Source: Pycnococcus provasolii
Lineage: Eukaryota > Chlorophyta > Pseudoscourfieldiophyceae > Pseudoscourfieldiales
Length of the DNA: 64,000 bases
Assembly: GCA_049487715.1 (NCBI GenBank)
Contig: CP150547.1
Coordinates: 744,001 to 808,000 of the forward strand
Direction: 5' to 3'
Shown: positions 27,964 to 38,431 of the stretch, in pieces
How the letters are laid out: every line of letters starts with the position of its first letter
Numbering within the stretch: the stretch's first letter is position 1
Program-made: the position numbers and the translations under genes
The notes under the pieces: model-generated
Told to the model about the DNA's origin: nothing
What the model saw: only the letters and a program-made list of their open reading frames with translations
Database searches by the model: none

Positions 27964-29565
27964 ATGGCTGCACCGCGATGTGGATGGCGCCTTCTACACA
28001 TAAGCCTCGTGGTCGTTACCCTCATGCCGCTGCAACACGCCTTGGCGCTCGGACGCGCAGCAACACGAACGCAGCGCGGAGACGACTCGACGACTAAACT
28101 AACCAAGCACGAACCTCTGCACGTCACGCCTCTCCTTGAACACAACCTCGAAGACGCACGCGAGGCAATGAAGGTGAACGGAGTGACGCCGCACGTTTCA
28201 TACGCGGGATTCTTCAACGTCGCAAACGCAACGGCATCCTACGAGTCGAACATGTACGTGTGGTTCCACCCCGCTCAGAACCAGCCTCCTTCCGCCGCAG
28301 CCAAGACGCTCGTTTGGCTGCAGGGTGGCCCTGGCGCCTCTTCTCTCTTTGGCATGTTCAACGAACTCGGACCGATACGTATCAACGAACAAATGCAGAT
28401 TGAGAACATGCCGTACACGTGGAACGACAACTTCAACCTGCTCTTCATTGATAACCCCGTCGGCGCAGGATTCAGCTACACAACAGCCGACGAAGGCTAC
28501 TGCACGACGACGCGCGGTTGCGTTAGCCGTAATCTCTACGCCCTCCTGCAGCAGTTCGTGCTTGTTTTCCCTGAAGTTTTAAAAGCCGAGCTCTTCATCA
28601 CTGGTGAGTCGTACGGTGGTCACTACGTCCCTGCATTCGCATCTCATATACATCAGGCGAACATCATGGTTGAAAACGAACAACATGTTTTCGTTCCCAA
28701 CCTTCCGACGAACGCCGTTCGTTTGCCACTTGCGGGTGCTGCAATTGGAGACGGCTGGGTCGATCCCGTCAACATGGTTGGTGGATATGCGGAGTTGCTT
28801 CACAGCCTTAGCCTTGTGAATCTGGAGCAGCGCACGCGCATCGAGTCGTATCAAGATAGCATGCTGTCATCCATCTTCGAGGAGCGCTTCTACGATGCAT
28901 TTTGTGCGTGGGATGAGATGCTGAACGGCGACGTATTTCCCTATCCGTCTTATTTCCACAATATCACAGGATCGTCGAATTACGACAACGTGCTCAAAAC
29001 CGAAGCGCCCGCATCTTTTTCATACTACAACAAATTTTTGGCGTCGTCCGAAGTTCGCGACGCCATTCACGTGGGAAACGCCAAGTGGCAGAGTGGCGCA
29101 GAGTGTGAGAAGCACCTGCTCAATGACTTCATGGTATCTTACGTGCCCGAGCTCGCCGACTTGATGGAGTCTGGGTATGCTGTGTTGGTGTATTCTGGCC
29201 AGCTGGACATCATCGTCGCGTCTCCGCTGACTGAGCGTTACCTCGCAAGTATACCTTGGCATGGTGCATCTGACTTTGCCAAGTCGCCTCGCGTCGTGTG
29301 GCGCGTCTCCGAATCAGACGAGGAGGTTGCTGGGTTTGTTCAGTACGCGCATACGTTCACGCGCGCCGTCGTTCGATCTGCGGGTCACATCTTGCCATTC
29401 GATCAGCCTCGCGTCGCGCACGACATGATTACGCGTTGGATCGAAGGCACCGCGCCGTTCGCTCCACGCCATCCTCCTCGCAAGACGAAGACTCGCCAAC
29501 AACCAGCTCCCGTGATCGAAAGGGCAAAGCAGCGGCCAACAACGAGCGAACGAACGAGCTACTAA
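27964..29565 (+). CDS. Serine carboxypeptidase-like protein (peptidase S10)
   Basis: The 533-residue protein has a cleavable signal peptide (hydrophobic ISLVVVTLMPLQHALA) and the S10 landmarks in order: WLQGGPGASSLFG (oxyanion region), IDNPVGAGFSYT, the nucleophile in ITGESYGGHYVP (Ser about 214), IGDGWVDP, the acid YSGQLDIIV (Asp about 413) and the catalytic His in AGHILPFDQP (about 474). The triad is complete, so an active secreted or vacuolar carboxypeptidase is likely; it resembles the CPVL/RISC branch more than plant acyltransferases, though this is a judgement by eye. A basic, disordered tail of about 40 residues follows the fold. The start is the only ATG before the signal peptide. Confidence 0.93.
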   Translation: MAAPRCGWRLLHISLVVVTLMPLQHALALGRAATRTQRGDDSTTKLTKHEPLHVTPLLEHNLEDAREAMKVNGVTPHVSYAGFFNVANATASYESNMYVWFHPAQNQPPSAAAKTLVWLQGGPGASSLFGMFNELGPIRINEQMQIENMPYTWNDNFNLLFIDNPVGAGFSYTTADEGYCTTTRGCVSRNLYALLQQFVLVFPEVLKAELFITGESYGGHYVPAFASHIHQANIMVENEQHVFVPNLPTNAVRLPLAGAAIGDGWVDPVNMVGGYAELLHSLSLVNLEQRTRIESYQDSMLSSIFEERFYDAFCAWDEMLNGDVFPYPSYFHNITGSSNYDNVLKTEAPASFSYYNKFLASSEVRDAIHVGNAKWQSGAECEKHLLNDFMVSYVPELADLMESGYAVLVYSGQLDIIVASPLTERYLASIPWHGASDFAKSPRVVWRVSESDEEVAGFVQYAHTFTRAVVRSAGHILPFDQPRVAHDMITRWIEGTAPFAPRHPPRKTKTRQQPAPVIERAKQRPTTSERTSY

Positions 29566-29900
29566 TAAGTAATAACGAGCAGGCAAGTGAGCAAATATGA
29601 TTAGCTTAACGTTAGTAAGTAAGTAAGTACGAACACAACAAAAAGGAAAAGTGAAAAGTCACAAAAGGTTGAACTCAAACCCCCAAACGACACAAATCTC
29701 TTTCGGGGTTGGGGATTTCCCCACCCCCCATTTTTCGGGATCCCGCGGGTGGGTAACCGGTGGGTTCAAACTTCCCGCCCCCTTGGGCTTTCTTTTTCCG
29801 CCCCCTCGGCCCTCGCCCCTCGGGAGCAGCTACGGTAGCTGTCATTCTGCATAGACTATTTTGTGTGTCAGCTCAGCTCCTTCACTTCACTTTCTGTGTC
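29566..29900. other. Intergenic region, no gene seen
   Basis: This 335-nt region lies between two plus-strand genes. It has a G/C-run segment containing GGGATCCC (29737-29744) and GGTAACCGG, and a CTACGGTAG motif about 70 nt upstream of the next ATG. Confidence 0.5.
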
Positions 29901-31572
29901 ATGAAGCGCAAGAGCCGTGGTGAGCTCCTTCAGCAGTCTGCGGCAGCAGCGGCAGCAGCAGCAGCATCGGCAAAGGCATCTTTCTCATCTCCTCTCCGCT
30001 CTGGGCCGTCCTTGCTTTCTTACCCGCCGGTTGGGCTTGGTTGGTGGTGGTCATGGTGGTGCTTTGGGGTCTTCGGGGGGGAAAATCGCCGTGCCGCGCC
30101 CTCTTGATAAGTCGCTCACCAAACAGCGCATCGCACAGGATAGGGCGGAAAGGGCGGAAAGGGCGAGGGAGATGGAAGAGGCGAGAAAAAGACAACAGAG
30201 GGAGCAGGTCTGGCCCGACGAGGGCGTGCAGCCGAAACGGCAGCAGACCCAGCAGCCGTGGAGACGCGACTCGCGGCTTGTCGACCAGTACTACGAGCAA
30301 AATACGGCGAAGAAGAAAGCGAGTCCACAAGGTGCCGCCGCTCAACTTGGGCTTGTGCCCAGACCCACCACCGCCACCGCACAGCAGCGAAGGGACAGCA
30401 TAACACCGCCGCAGGCGTCGAAGAAACCGGCGTGGATGGCAACCAGCAATAGACCCGCGGAGGTGGCGACAAAGGACGGCATTGCGAACCTTGGAAACAC
30501 ATGCTACGTGAGCGCAGTTCTGCAGGCGCTTCGCGGTGCGCCAGCATTCGCGAGGCGACTCGACGCGTTCCTTCGCGCGCATGTCGATGGAACCGCCGCA
30601 GGCGGTGGATCCAGCAGCCTCTCCGCCGTGCGCGTCTGCGTCGAGCTTCGGCGGTGCCTCGCCCCCGGATCGGGAGGAACGGCTCAGCAGAGCCTTGGTG
30701 CGCTTCTGCGTGGCGTCGGCCATCGAACGGGTGCCGCGCATGCTGGTGCCTTCACGGGCGCGCACCTGCGCCAGCAGCAGGATGCGCACGAGTTCCTCGT
30801 CGCTCTGCTCGACGCCGTCAGCATTGAGGCTGGGCGGGCTTTGGCTGGCGCGCATGATGTGGCACACGACAAGGAGAATGTGCCGCCGCTAGGAAATCTC
30901 GCGAAGTCTCCCACTACCCGTGATCCTGTGCAGGAAACGTTCGGCGCCACACTAGAGCGGCACCTGAAATGCGTGTCGTGCGGCGTCGCACGGGAGGGCG
31001 GTGCCGTTCCCGAGTCGGCGACGGTGCACTCCGTAACTCTTGCATCGGACTTGCGACGCCGCCTGGAGAGCGGCACGTACAACTTCCGGCTGATGGACCT
31101 GCTACGCCGCGGCGTTTTTGGCACGGAGGAGGTGGAGCTGAAGTGCGCCGCCTGCTCCGACGGCACAACGGCAATGAGCCGGTTTTTTGTTCGTCAATTT
31201 CCCGAGACTCTCATCGTGCACCTGAAGCGCTTTGAGGCGCACGCGGGTGGCATGCGCAAGATCTGCGACCCTGTCGTTTTCGGGGAGATGCTTGATTTGG
31301 GCTTTGCGGATGTTGAGGACGGTGTCGACCGGCATCGCCGACGCTACCGTCTGGAGTCCGTCGTGCTCCATCACGGCGAGACGCTTCACTGCGGCCATTA
31401 CACAGCCTTCGTGCGAGATGCTGCGAGCCAGTGGCGCTTCTGCAACGACTTGCGCACACGCGGTGCGGAGCTCAGGGAGGTGCTATGCCCTCGTGTGTTT
31501 CGCATGGCGTACCTGCTCGTGTACACTTCTATCCACAGTACGGCAGCGACAGCTGCACCGTCGTCGCAGTGA
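29901..31572 (+). CDS. Ubiquitin carboxyl-terminal hydrolase (USP family)
   Basis: From about residue 190 of the main frame a USP domain is clear: the Cys box GIANLGNTCYVSAVLQALRG, LRQQQDAHEFLVALLDA, the zinc-binding CVSC and CAAC pairs, IVHLKRFE, and the His box GETLHCGHYTAFVRD followed by WRFCND. This is a cysteine deubiquitinase of the C19 family. Upstream is a charged, Gln/Arg/Glu-rich helical region. The main frame has no suitable ATG at its start; the ATG at 29901 (MKRKSRGELLQQS) is in another frame. A 97-nt intron at 30030-30126 (GTTGGG to AAACAG) would join them in phase, but the donor is weak; a sequencing indel near the G7 run at about 30075 is another option. Domain call firm, 5' end unresolved. 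Confidence 0.82.
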
Positions 31573-31686
31573 CCAAATGCGAATTTGTAACCCCCGAATT
31601 TCCCCACGCACGGCAATCCCCCAATCGATAATCCCGGTTATCTTCGCCTTCCCCCTCCACCAGTCACTGTTCTTGCCAACGCAGCC

Positions 31687-32358
31687 ATGGCGCTCGTGCT
31701 TGGGACGACCGTGCCAGACTTCACGGCGGACTCGACGACCGGCTCGCTGAACTGGCACAGCTACATCGACAACAGCTGGGCGGTTCTGTTCTCTCACCCC
31801 GCTGACTTCACGCCGGTGTGCACGACGGAGCTGGGAGCGGTGGCAAGCATACACGACGAGTTCGCGAAGCGAGGCGTGAAGGTGGCTGCGCTGAGCTGCG
31901 ACACGACGGAGCATCACATTGAGTGGATCAAGGACATCGAGGCGACTTCGTACGCTGAGAAGAGCACGGTTACGTACCCCATTATTTCCGACCCCAACCG
32001 TGAGATTGCCGTATTGTACGGCATGCTGGACCCTGCAGAAAAGGACAAGCAGGGCTTGCCTCTCACCTGCCGCGCTGTGTTTGTGGTGAATCCGCAGAAG
32101 AAGCTCGCGCTGTCCATCCTGTATCCGGCGACAACCGGTCGCAGTTTCGCCGAGGTGCTTCGCGTGATTGACTCGCTTCAGCTGACGGCGACGCAGAGCG
32201 TGGCGACGCCTGCGAATTGGACGAAGGGCAAGACTTGCATGGTGGTTCCGACGTTGAGCGACAACGAGGCGCGCGAGAGGTTTCCGAAGGGTTTCGAGAC
32301 GAGCGAGGTTCCGAGTGGAAAGAGCTACTTGAGAATCACGCCGGACCCGACTACATGA
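31687..32358 (+). CDS. PRDX6: 1-Cys peroxiredoxin (Prx6 type)
   Basis: The 223-residue protein is a full-length Prx6: FSHPADFTPVCTTELG with the peroxidatic Cys45, the conserved Arg in YPIISDPNREIAVLYGML, and the C-terminal extension KTCMVVPTLSDNEARERFPKGF typical of 1-Cys enzymes. No resolving Cys is expected or seen in the usual 2-Cys position. It reduces H2O2 and lipid hydroperoxides in cytosol or nucleus; there is no targeting extension. The ATG at 31687 begins directly at the fold. Confidence 0.95.
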   Translation: MALVLGTTVPDFTADSTTGSLNWHSYIDNSWAVLFSHPADFTPVCTTELGAVASIHDEFAKRGVKVAALSCDTTEHHIEWIKDIEATSYAEKSTVTYPIISDPNREIAVLYGMLDPAEKDKQGLPLTCRAVFVVNPQKKLALSILYPATTGRSFAEVLRVIDSLQLTATQSVATPANWTKGKTCMVVPTLSDNEARERFPKGFETSEVPSGKSYLRITPDPTT

Positions 32359-32750
32359 CTGAACTACCCTATCGTGAAGTGAACTAACCTTAAGCAAGCA
32401 AGTTGTAAAACGCAGACATCTACATGACATGCCATCAACAAGGTCCATCAACAACCAGAAATTCAAACCCGAGGGCGAGGCAAACAAATTCAAACCCCCA
32501 AGCAAACAAATTCTCGCTCGCACAGTCAGCATTCTTTTTGTTTCTCTAGTGCTTAGGATAGCGACACCCCATCAGTATCTGTCTCTCAGTAACATCTCCG
32601 GAGATCTGTCGCCATACCTTATCGTAGTACCGTTCGAACTCATCAGATCAGCCTGTCAGCTTCTCTCTCGCACTGCTTTATTCGCACTCTCTCCGTTTTC
32701 ATAGCACCTTCTCGAACATTCCCTTTGGGTTGGGTTTGGGCTTTGCATAT
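32359..32750. other. Intergenic region, no gene seen
   Basis: 392 nt between two plus-strand genes. It contains two CAAATTCAAACCC-like copies near 32460-32500 and a TATCGTAG motif at 32622. Open frames here lack domains. Confidence 0.5.
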
Positions 32751-33677
32751 ATGCAACGACTCCTTCATCTACGTCATCCTACTCCTTCATCACTTCCTCG
32801 TCTCAATCTCCGATCTAGATCTAGGGGTACCTCCGCTGCTACTCGTCGTCATTCTCCGGCTTGTCAGGCACACCTTCACATTCGTCGTCTCACGTCGTCT
32901 CACGCCGTCTCCTCTTCATCCTCATCTAAAACAACATCATCTACAACACACTCTGCAACGAGCAACTCAGTCACAGCAACGTCCAGTCTCATGCTATTCC
33001 GCCAGCTCTTTGACCGCGAGTCGTGCACCTACACCTACCTACTCGCCGACGGAGGGGAAGGCATACTCATCGACCCTGTCAAAGAACTCGTCGAACGCGA
33101 CGTCGAAGTCGCACAGCAGCTCAACGTCAAGCTCAAGTACCTGCTGAACACGCACTGCCACGCCGACCACGTCACGGGAACGGGTGACTTGAAAAAAGTA
33201 CTCCCAGATGCCAAGAGCGTCATCAGCAAGGCTTCTGGTGCCAAAGCAGACGTTCTAGTGAACGACGGGGACACCATCGCCTTTGGAAGCCGACACGTCA
33301 CGGTGCACGCGACACCGGGACACACGGACGGGTGCGTGACGTTTGTGCTCGACGACAAGAGCATGTGCTTCACAGGTGACGCCGTGCTCGTTCGAGGGTG
33401 CGGGCGCACCGACTTCCAGCAGGGTGACGCAGGCAAGCTGTTCGACAGCGTGCACGAGAAGGTGTTCTCCCTGCCCGACGAGACGTTCGTGTACCCCGCG
33501 CACGACTACAAGGGACGAACGCGCAGCACGGTGGGTGAGGAGAAGAAGTACAACTTGCGACTCACCAAGAGCCGTGACGAGTTCATCGACATCATGGCCA
33601 ACCTCGGCTTGCCGTATCCAAAGATGATCGATGTCGCCGTTCCCGCCAACTTGGTTTGCGGCATTCAAGATGAGTGA
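32751..33677 (+). CDS. ETHE1: Persulfide dioxygenase ETHE1-like, mitochondrial
   Basis: The ATG at 32751 gives 308 residues: an Arg/Ser/His-rich presequence of about 80 residues ending before [18 protein letters not shown], then a metallo-beta-lactamase fold with [46 protein letters not shown] and [17 protein letters not shown]. The GRTDFQ and DYKGR motifs are specific for ETHE1/persulfide dioxygenase rather than glyoxalase II. The enzyme oxidises glutathione persulfide to sulfite in mitochondrial sulfide catabolism. The presequence shows T-ending codons, unlike the enzyme body. An in-frame ATG at the start of MLFRQ could yield a cytosolic form. Confidence 0.93.
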   Translation: MQRLLHLRHPTPSSLPRLNLRSRSRGTSAATRRHSPACQAHLHIRRLTSSHAVSSSSSSKTTSSTTHSATSNSVTATSSLMLFRQLFDRESCTYTYLLADGGEGILIDPVKELVERDVEVAQQLNVKLKYLLNTHCHADHVTGTGDLKKVLPDAKSVISKASGAKADVLVNDGDTIAFGSRHVTVHATPGHTDGCVTFVLDDKSMCFTGDAVLVRGCGRTDFQQGDAGKLFDSVHEKVFSLPDETFVYPAHDYKGRTRSTVGEEKKYNLRLTKSRDEFIDIMANLGLPYPKMIDVAVPANLVCGIQDE

Positions 33678-33754
33678 AATCCAAATTTTGAACGAATGAT
33701 TTTAGTTGTCTAAGTAACGAAAGTAATTTACCATACAAGCTACAGTATTATTAT

Positions 33755-36700
33755 CTAGGGTCGCTGAACCGTCGCAATGTGATCCGTCACCGTCGCGTGA
33801 AGGACCGTAACGCTGTCACGCATCCTCATCCACCGCGCCGCGGCATTGGGAGAGCTGTCCACGTCAGAAGGCTTGACAGGCCATAAAACTCTCTCAACAA
33901 ATTTGCTGATTCCCTCCGTGGGGAACGTGTACGATGCGGAGAGCTGCATGCGCACGAGCGTGTTCAGCTCGAATTCCGTGTCGCGCTCCGCCTGTGATCT
34001 CGCGCCTCGCCACCCTCCAGATGAAGAGGAGGATGTCTCGCCGCCACTACCACTACGACCACCATCGCCACTGTTTCTTTCGCCTCCGAGTCCGAAGACG
34101 CGCGCCACGAAACGACTCGCCATTGTCGTACTCTTCAAGTGGCGCCTCTTCCTCGAGCGAGGACGCGTGCGCCATGCAAGCGTAGATTCTGTGCAGTTGT
34201 TAGTCTCCACGACCATCCAAAACTGAACGGGAGGTGGAACCGAATTCGTAGGCGTCGCCGAAACGCCGTCGCCGCGCGCGTGGCGGAACACGTAGTATTC
34301 CGCATCCTCGTCGAACGACTGCGGGCCTCCACCACGCTCCGCCCTCGGAACGCCATCCGCAAGGCTCCATGACACGATGCGCGCCGTGCCATGGCGAGAA
34401 ATCTTTCCATTCGACGGCAAGGGCGCGGGCTGCGCGAACACCGCGAGGAAGCCGCCAGGCAGCACATTGCGCACGCTCGAAGTCACGTTGTAGCGAAGAA
34501 TCACGCGCGCGTGGCCCGAGTCTATCGCACCAGTCTCTGTGCCTGGGCATGGTGTTACGGTGAGCATCGACGGTACGTCTTCGAGCACCAAGTACGGCAA
34601 GCCGCGCGAAGGGAACTCGTCAGGGCGTGTTTCGGTGTCAGCCAAAAGGTCCCTCCAGCTGTCAGGCAAGCTCCCGCCTTTCGGAGGATACAGAGGCGGC
34701 GCGGGGATCACGCGAAGCGGGGTGCCAATCATGTCCGTGACCGGGTACCACGACGCGGCTTCCGAGGCCGCTGTTGCCTCCACACGGTACCGGGCGTATC
34801 CGCCACCGTCCATATTGCGACGAGGAGCTGGCCACCCATCTGCCGTGCCAGACTGCGCAAAGCCATCTGCGTCGAAGATTGAGCCAGCATTCACGGCAGA
34901 AGCCACGATGGCAGAGGCCCACTCATCTGGCAGCACGCCGCTTGTGGCAACCATCGTACGCACGTTTCGATCCACAGACTGTAGCAAACGGCGTGACACG
35001 GTGCGAGCGAGCCGACCAACGCCACGCACGAGACGAGCACCTGGCGTTTCCGCTGGCGCGTCATGCAACCTGCTGCCATCAATCATCTCTTTGAGCTGAT
35101 CTGCACCGGCGTTTGCATCCAACCCTGCAACGATGAAGCGCGTGTTCTCTACGGTCGCGTCGATGCCCGAGGAGGGGGCGAAAACGTCAGCCTTGTGGAA
35201 CACCAAAATGCGACGTGGCGCGCTAGGCGCATATGGGAAGCCGCCCGCGCCTGCCATGCCCGTGGCTGGTTCCGCGAGACTTTCGCTGAGCAGGCGAATG
35301 TGTGCCACCACCGTCACAGAAATCAGCATCGGCACAATCAATCTGAAAAGTTTCGTCGCGAAAGTCAGCCGGCGCCGACGCGACTTGCCGTCGGCACCGA
35401 CGCGAGGGATGTATGTCGCTGCAATGTGAGCCGATAACGCAACCCAAAGAGGGCCTGTCGACCACCACGAGAAGAAGCCGCCGATCACGCCGTTGGCAGC
35501 GTCCGCGTACATACTCGGCAGACGCAGGAAATTACGTCTGACGAAGTGCGGCGTCATCTGCAGGATCATAACCTGCCAAAATGATGGGTCAAAGAAGAGT
35601 CCACCGGCACTATTTGACTGATAGAAGAAGCGCCCGTGCGATAACAAAGATGGCGCGCCCACGCCGTATCTCTGTAAAATTGGTCCAACGATGTCCTCGT
35701 ATAAGCGCGGAGGCGCACCAGCCATGCCCAGCTTTTCTGCGATGAATTTGTGAAGCATTGTAGAAACATCAGTCGCGAACATGAGTGGGACGGTACCGAG
35801 AACCACAAGCGCAATTACGCTCGATGGAGACGTCAGGAGCGACGGGAATGCCACTGTTAGGTGTTGTGCACCACCACCACCTAGCTTACGGAGACGTCGG
35901 CTGCCACCCTGAAGCCGCCTCAACTGACGAAGCTTCGTTAGCTCCGCTGAATCGTCCGGCGTGCAGAGCAGCAGCCACAGCGTCACGACAGTGCACCAGC
36001 TGGCTCCTATGAGGCCTCTGCGCGCGTCTTGCATGTTGGTAATCGCATATGCCTCAAACCCGTGAAGCCACCCAAGCGCCACGACCGCCAGGCTTGCGCG
36101 TCGGTCCAGCTCAGCATACGTCGGTTGTGGAACGAGAGGTCGCTTGTGCAAACGCCCGCGAGCACGTCGCGGTACGGGACGAAGAGACATATCCGCGTCG
36201 TGCACGCGGCTCCTCACCCATTTGGCCAACGCGCCAGCAAGTGCCGACATGCCCAAGGGCACGGATACGAGCAGTGCCATCGGCCAACGTCCGTACCACG
36301 GCATCGCCGCGTCGTGCACAAGCAAAGAGACGAGCACAGACCAAAGTGCGGCCGTTCCTGCCGCTGATACGACGCCACTCACTGCTGTCAGCATGCCCTC
36401 GAACAAGAGCGTACTCGCAAGTCCGGCGGCACCGCCGAGCACAGAACGCCAAAGCATCCAAACCGCCGCGATGCCACTGGCGGGAGCAGCCGCAGCAACA
36501 TGCACTCGCGTCCAACGATATAGTAGCGCGGCATTTAGGAGCAAGAAGGGGGTTGTGTGCGCAAGGCGCGCCGTGTCGGCCGAATAGCTTAGCGCGTACT
36601 TTCCAAAGGCGGTGAGGAAAGCGGGGGTGGCGGTCTTCTCCGCCGCCCAGCGCCGGCGTTGGCGTCTTGACAGCCGTGGAGGCGTAAACCTCTCGATTAA

Positions 36701-38431
36701 GCGCTTTTCGATGTCGCTCACCATGCCACCTCGCACAGCAAAGAAGCGCATCGTCTCGGCTTCCGGCGAAGTGGCGGTTACCGACGTGGACTCTGGAAGA
36801 TTCGCCATGGGTCCGAAGCGCTTCTTTGCGTCCTCGCGCGCCTGCGGCGCGATGGGTGTCGCGTCTTCCACACCGGGATCCATTTCCTGAATGCGCTCCT
36901 GTTGCACTGCTGATGGGGCGCTGGCAGGCTCGGCCGACTCGTGCTTGCCCTCTCTAATTGCTGCGTGAAGTGCATTAGCCATCTTCACAGCGTCGTCCAC
37001 ACGTCGAGCTAGCACACGACGGTCAGTCGCCTCCACGGAGTCTGCAATTGTGTGATATCTCTCGCCACTGCCAATCAGTGCCATGTCGATGCCCGCAATG
37101 CCAGCACAGTGAACCACAGCATGCTTCGCGGCGGCGCTGTCGGGTTGCATCGCCGCCTCCTCGCGCGCGTGGGCACACGCCGCATCGCGCCTCGGCTGCC
37201 CGTAAACCTTGTAGTCCGTATCACCTGGCACCAATCCTGCGCGGAAGAAGTCGTGCGCGATGCTTGACGCGTGCTTGTGCGAACGCGCGTGCAGGCTAGC
37301 GTCGAGTGCCCATGCCGCGTTCGATTGGAAGATCATATCCGGTCCGTCGGTGCCCGTCGCCTCGAGGTTGATGAATGCACGCACGTCGTCGTACCACGGG
37401 TGCGACGTGACGGCGTGTGCACCTGCCATGAACACTTCCTCCGCACCATTCAGCGCGACAAGAGTTGTCGACGACGATGCATTTTGGGAGAAGGCGACGC
37501 GCATCGCCGCCTCCACGGCTGCGCCGACGCATCCCGCGCAGTCAGCCGCGCCTGGCGTTCCCACCGTCGCGTCGTAGTGCGCGGCAAGCATGACGGACGG
37601 CGTGCTGCCGTTGTTGGCGACGCCGCCTGCCGCTGTTGTTGTCACACGCATGAGAAGGTATGGCACACCGTCGTAGGAGAGCGCCATACGCCGGTTGAGA
37701 AAAGGTATGGCAAAGCTGCCGCTGGCATCCGTCTCCTCTGCGATTTCAACCCTGGCCGAGTCTTTTGTGTCAGCGCGCACGCGCTCGAGTTCCGCACGCA
37801 GTGCCGCGTGTCTCCTGCGCAGTCCTGGCGCGCTCAACGTGCCCGCCTCGTCGGAGACGGCAAGCGTTCGCGTCAAGGACGTCGCCAGCAGTCCGAGGTC
37901 GCCGTCCGCCGCGCACGACGCCGGCGGCGTGCCTGGCGCGTTCCCCGGCGCTGCGTTGAGCTTCGCCATGAGGTGCGTGGACGTGATGAGCACTACGGTC
38001 CAGAGCACGACGACGAGGAGCGAGAGCAGCGACGCTGCGTACGACGGCTGGAGGAGAGCAGACGACGCGGTGGATGCGCCCGCGCCATTGTTGTCTGACG
38101 ACGTCCCCGTCTCAAGTTTCTTCTTCTGAGCTTCCGCTAGCAGTTTGATGTGTTCCTTGAACTGTGTTTTCTTCTCCTCAATTTTTTTCTTCTTGTCAAG
38201 TTTTTTCTGCTTTTTGAGTGCTCGAAGTCGTCGATCTTCTTCGAGGTGGGTTAGAAGTCGTGCGGCGGCTGATGTCTGCTGAGGTCTGTCACCACCCGCT
38301 GATGAGACTCCCGACGGCGACGAAGATGGCGCAGCACCCCTAAAAGGAGGTTTGGAAGGTGTTATGTCATCCATGTCGTCATCGTCATCATCCAGCGTGG
38401 ATTCTTCCGGTATTTGTGTGAGTGAAGGCAT
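33755..38431 (-). CDS. ERMP1: ER metallopeptidase 1-like M28 peptidase, very large
   Basis: The ATG at 38431 gives 1,558 residues. An Asp-rich and Lys-rich cytosolic N-terminus (KKQKKLDKKKKIEEKKTQ) precedes the first membrane helix (SLLSLLVVVLWTVVLITS). A lumenal M28 domain follows with AAHYDATVGTPGAADCAG, LNGAEEVFMAGAHAVTSHPW, INLEATGTDGPDMIFQSN and ERYHTIADSVE. This matches ERMP1/Fxna, a zinc peptidase of the endoplasmic reticulum membrane. About eight further hydrophobic helices and a long C-terminal lumenal region follow. The zinc-ligand segment usually read as ASDD is AADC here, keeping one Asp; activity is likely but not certain. The protein is roughly 650 residues longer than animal ERMP1. 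The frame upstream of 38431 lacks an ATG. No intron is needed. Confidence 0.85.
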   Translation of the reverse strand: MPSLTQIPEESTLDDDDDDMDDITPSKPPFRGAAPSSSPSGVSSAGGDRPQQTSAAARLLTHLEEDRRLRALKKQKKLDKKKKIEEKKTQFKEHIKLLAEAQKKKLETGTSSDNNGAGASTASSALLQPSYAASLLSLLVVVLWTVVLITSTHLMAKLNAAPGNAPGTPPASCAADGDLGLLATSLTRTLAVSDEAGTLSAPGLRRRHAALRAELERVRADTKDSARVEIAEETDASGSFAIPFLNRRMALSYDGVPYLLMRVTTTAAGGVANNGSTPSVMLAAHYDATVGTPGAADCAGCVGAAVEAAMRVAFSQNASSSTTLVALNGAEEVFMAGAHAVTSHPWYDDVRAFINLEATGTDGPDMIFQSNAAWALDASLHARSHKHASSIAHDFFRAGLVPGDTDYKVYGQPRRDAACAHAREEAAMQPDSAAAKHAVVHCAGIAGIDMALIGSGERYHTIADSVEATDRRVLARRVDDAVKMANALHAAIREGKHESAEPASAPSAVQQERIQEMDPGVEDATPIAPQAREDAKKRFGPMANLPESTSVTATSPEAETMRFFAVRGGMVSDIEKRLIERFTPPRLSRRQRRRWAAEKTATPAFLTAFGKYALSYSADTARLAHTTPFLLLNAALLYRWTRVHVAAAAPASGIAAVWMLWRSVLGGAAGLASTLLFEGMLTAVSGVVSAAGTAALWSVLVSLLVHDAAMPWYGRWPMALLVSVPLGMSALAGALAKWVRSRVHDADMSLRPVPRRARGRLHKRPLVPQPTYAELDRRASLAVVALGWLHGFEAYAITNMQDARRGLIGASWCTVVTLWLLLCTPDDSAELTKLRQLRRLQGGSRRLRKLGGGGAQHLTVAFPSLLTSPSSVIALVVLGTVPLMFATDVSTMLHKFIAEKLGMAGAPPRLYEDIVGPILQRYGVGAPSLLSHGRFFYQSNSAGGLFFDPSFWQVMILQMTPHFVRRNFLRLPSMYADAANGVIGGFFSWWSTGPLWVALSAHIAATYIPRVGADGKSRRRRLTFATKLFRLIVPMLISVTVVAHIRLLSESLAEPATGMAGAGGFPYAPSAPRRILVFHKADVFAPSSGIDATVENTRFIVAGLDANAGADQLKEMIDGSRLHDAPAETPGARLVRGVGRLARTVSRRLLQSVDRNVRTMVATSGVLPDEWASAIVASAVNAGSIFDADGFAQSGTADGWPAPRRNMDGGGYARYRVEATAASEAASWYPVTDMIGTPLRVIPAPPLYPPKGGSLPDSWRDLLADTETRPDEFPSRGLPYLVLEDVPSMLTVTPCPGTETGAIDSGHARVILRYNVTSSVRNVLPGGFLAVFAQPAPLPSNGKISRHGTARIVSWSLADGVPRAERGGGPQSFDEDAEYYVFRHARGDGVSATPTNSVPPPVQFWMVVETNNCTESTLAWRTRPRSRKRRHLKSTTMASRFVARVFGLGGERNSGDGGRSGSGGETSSSSSGGWRGARSQAERDTEFELNTLVRMQLSASYTFPTEGISKFVERVLWPVKPSDVDSSPNAAARWMRMRDSVTVLHATVTDHIATVQRP

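Noticed and set aside
27689-27973. A Gly-Leu repeat peptide at the extended 5' end of TGD3
   Set aside because: It is the translation of the CCCTAA array on the minus strand, lies upstream of the first ATG and has no in-frame ATG.
37271-38098. A 275-codon plus-strand open frame opposite the ERMP1-like gene
   Set aside because: Arg/Cys/His-rich composition typical of a GC-rich antisense frame. The opposite strand encodes the clear M28 domain.
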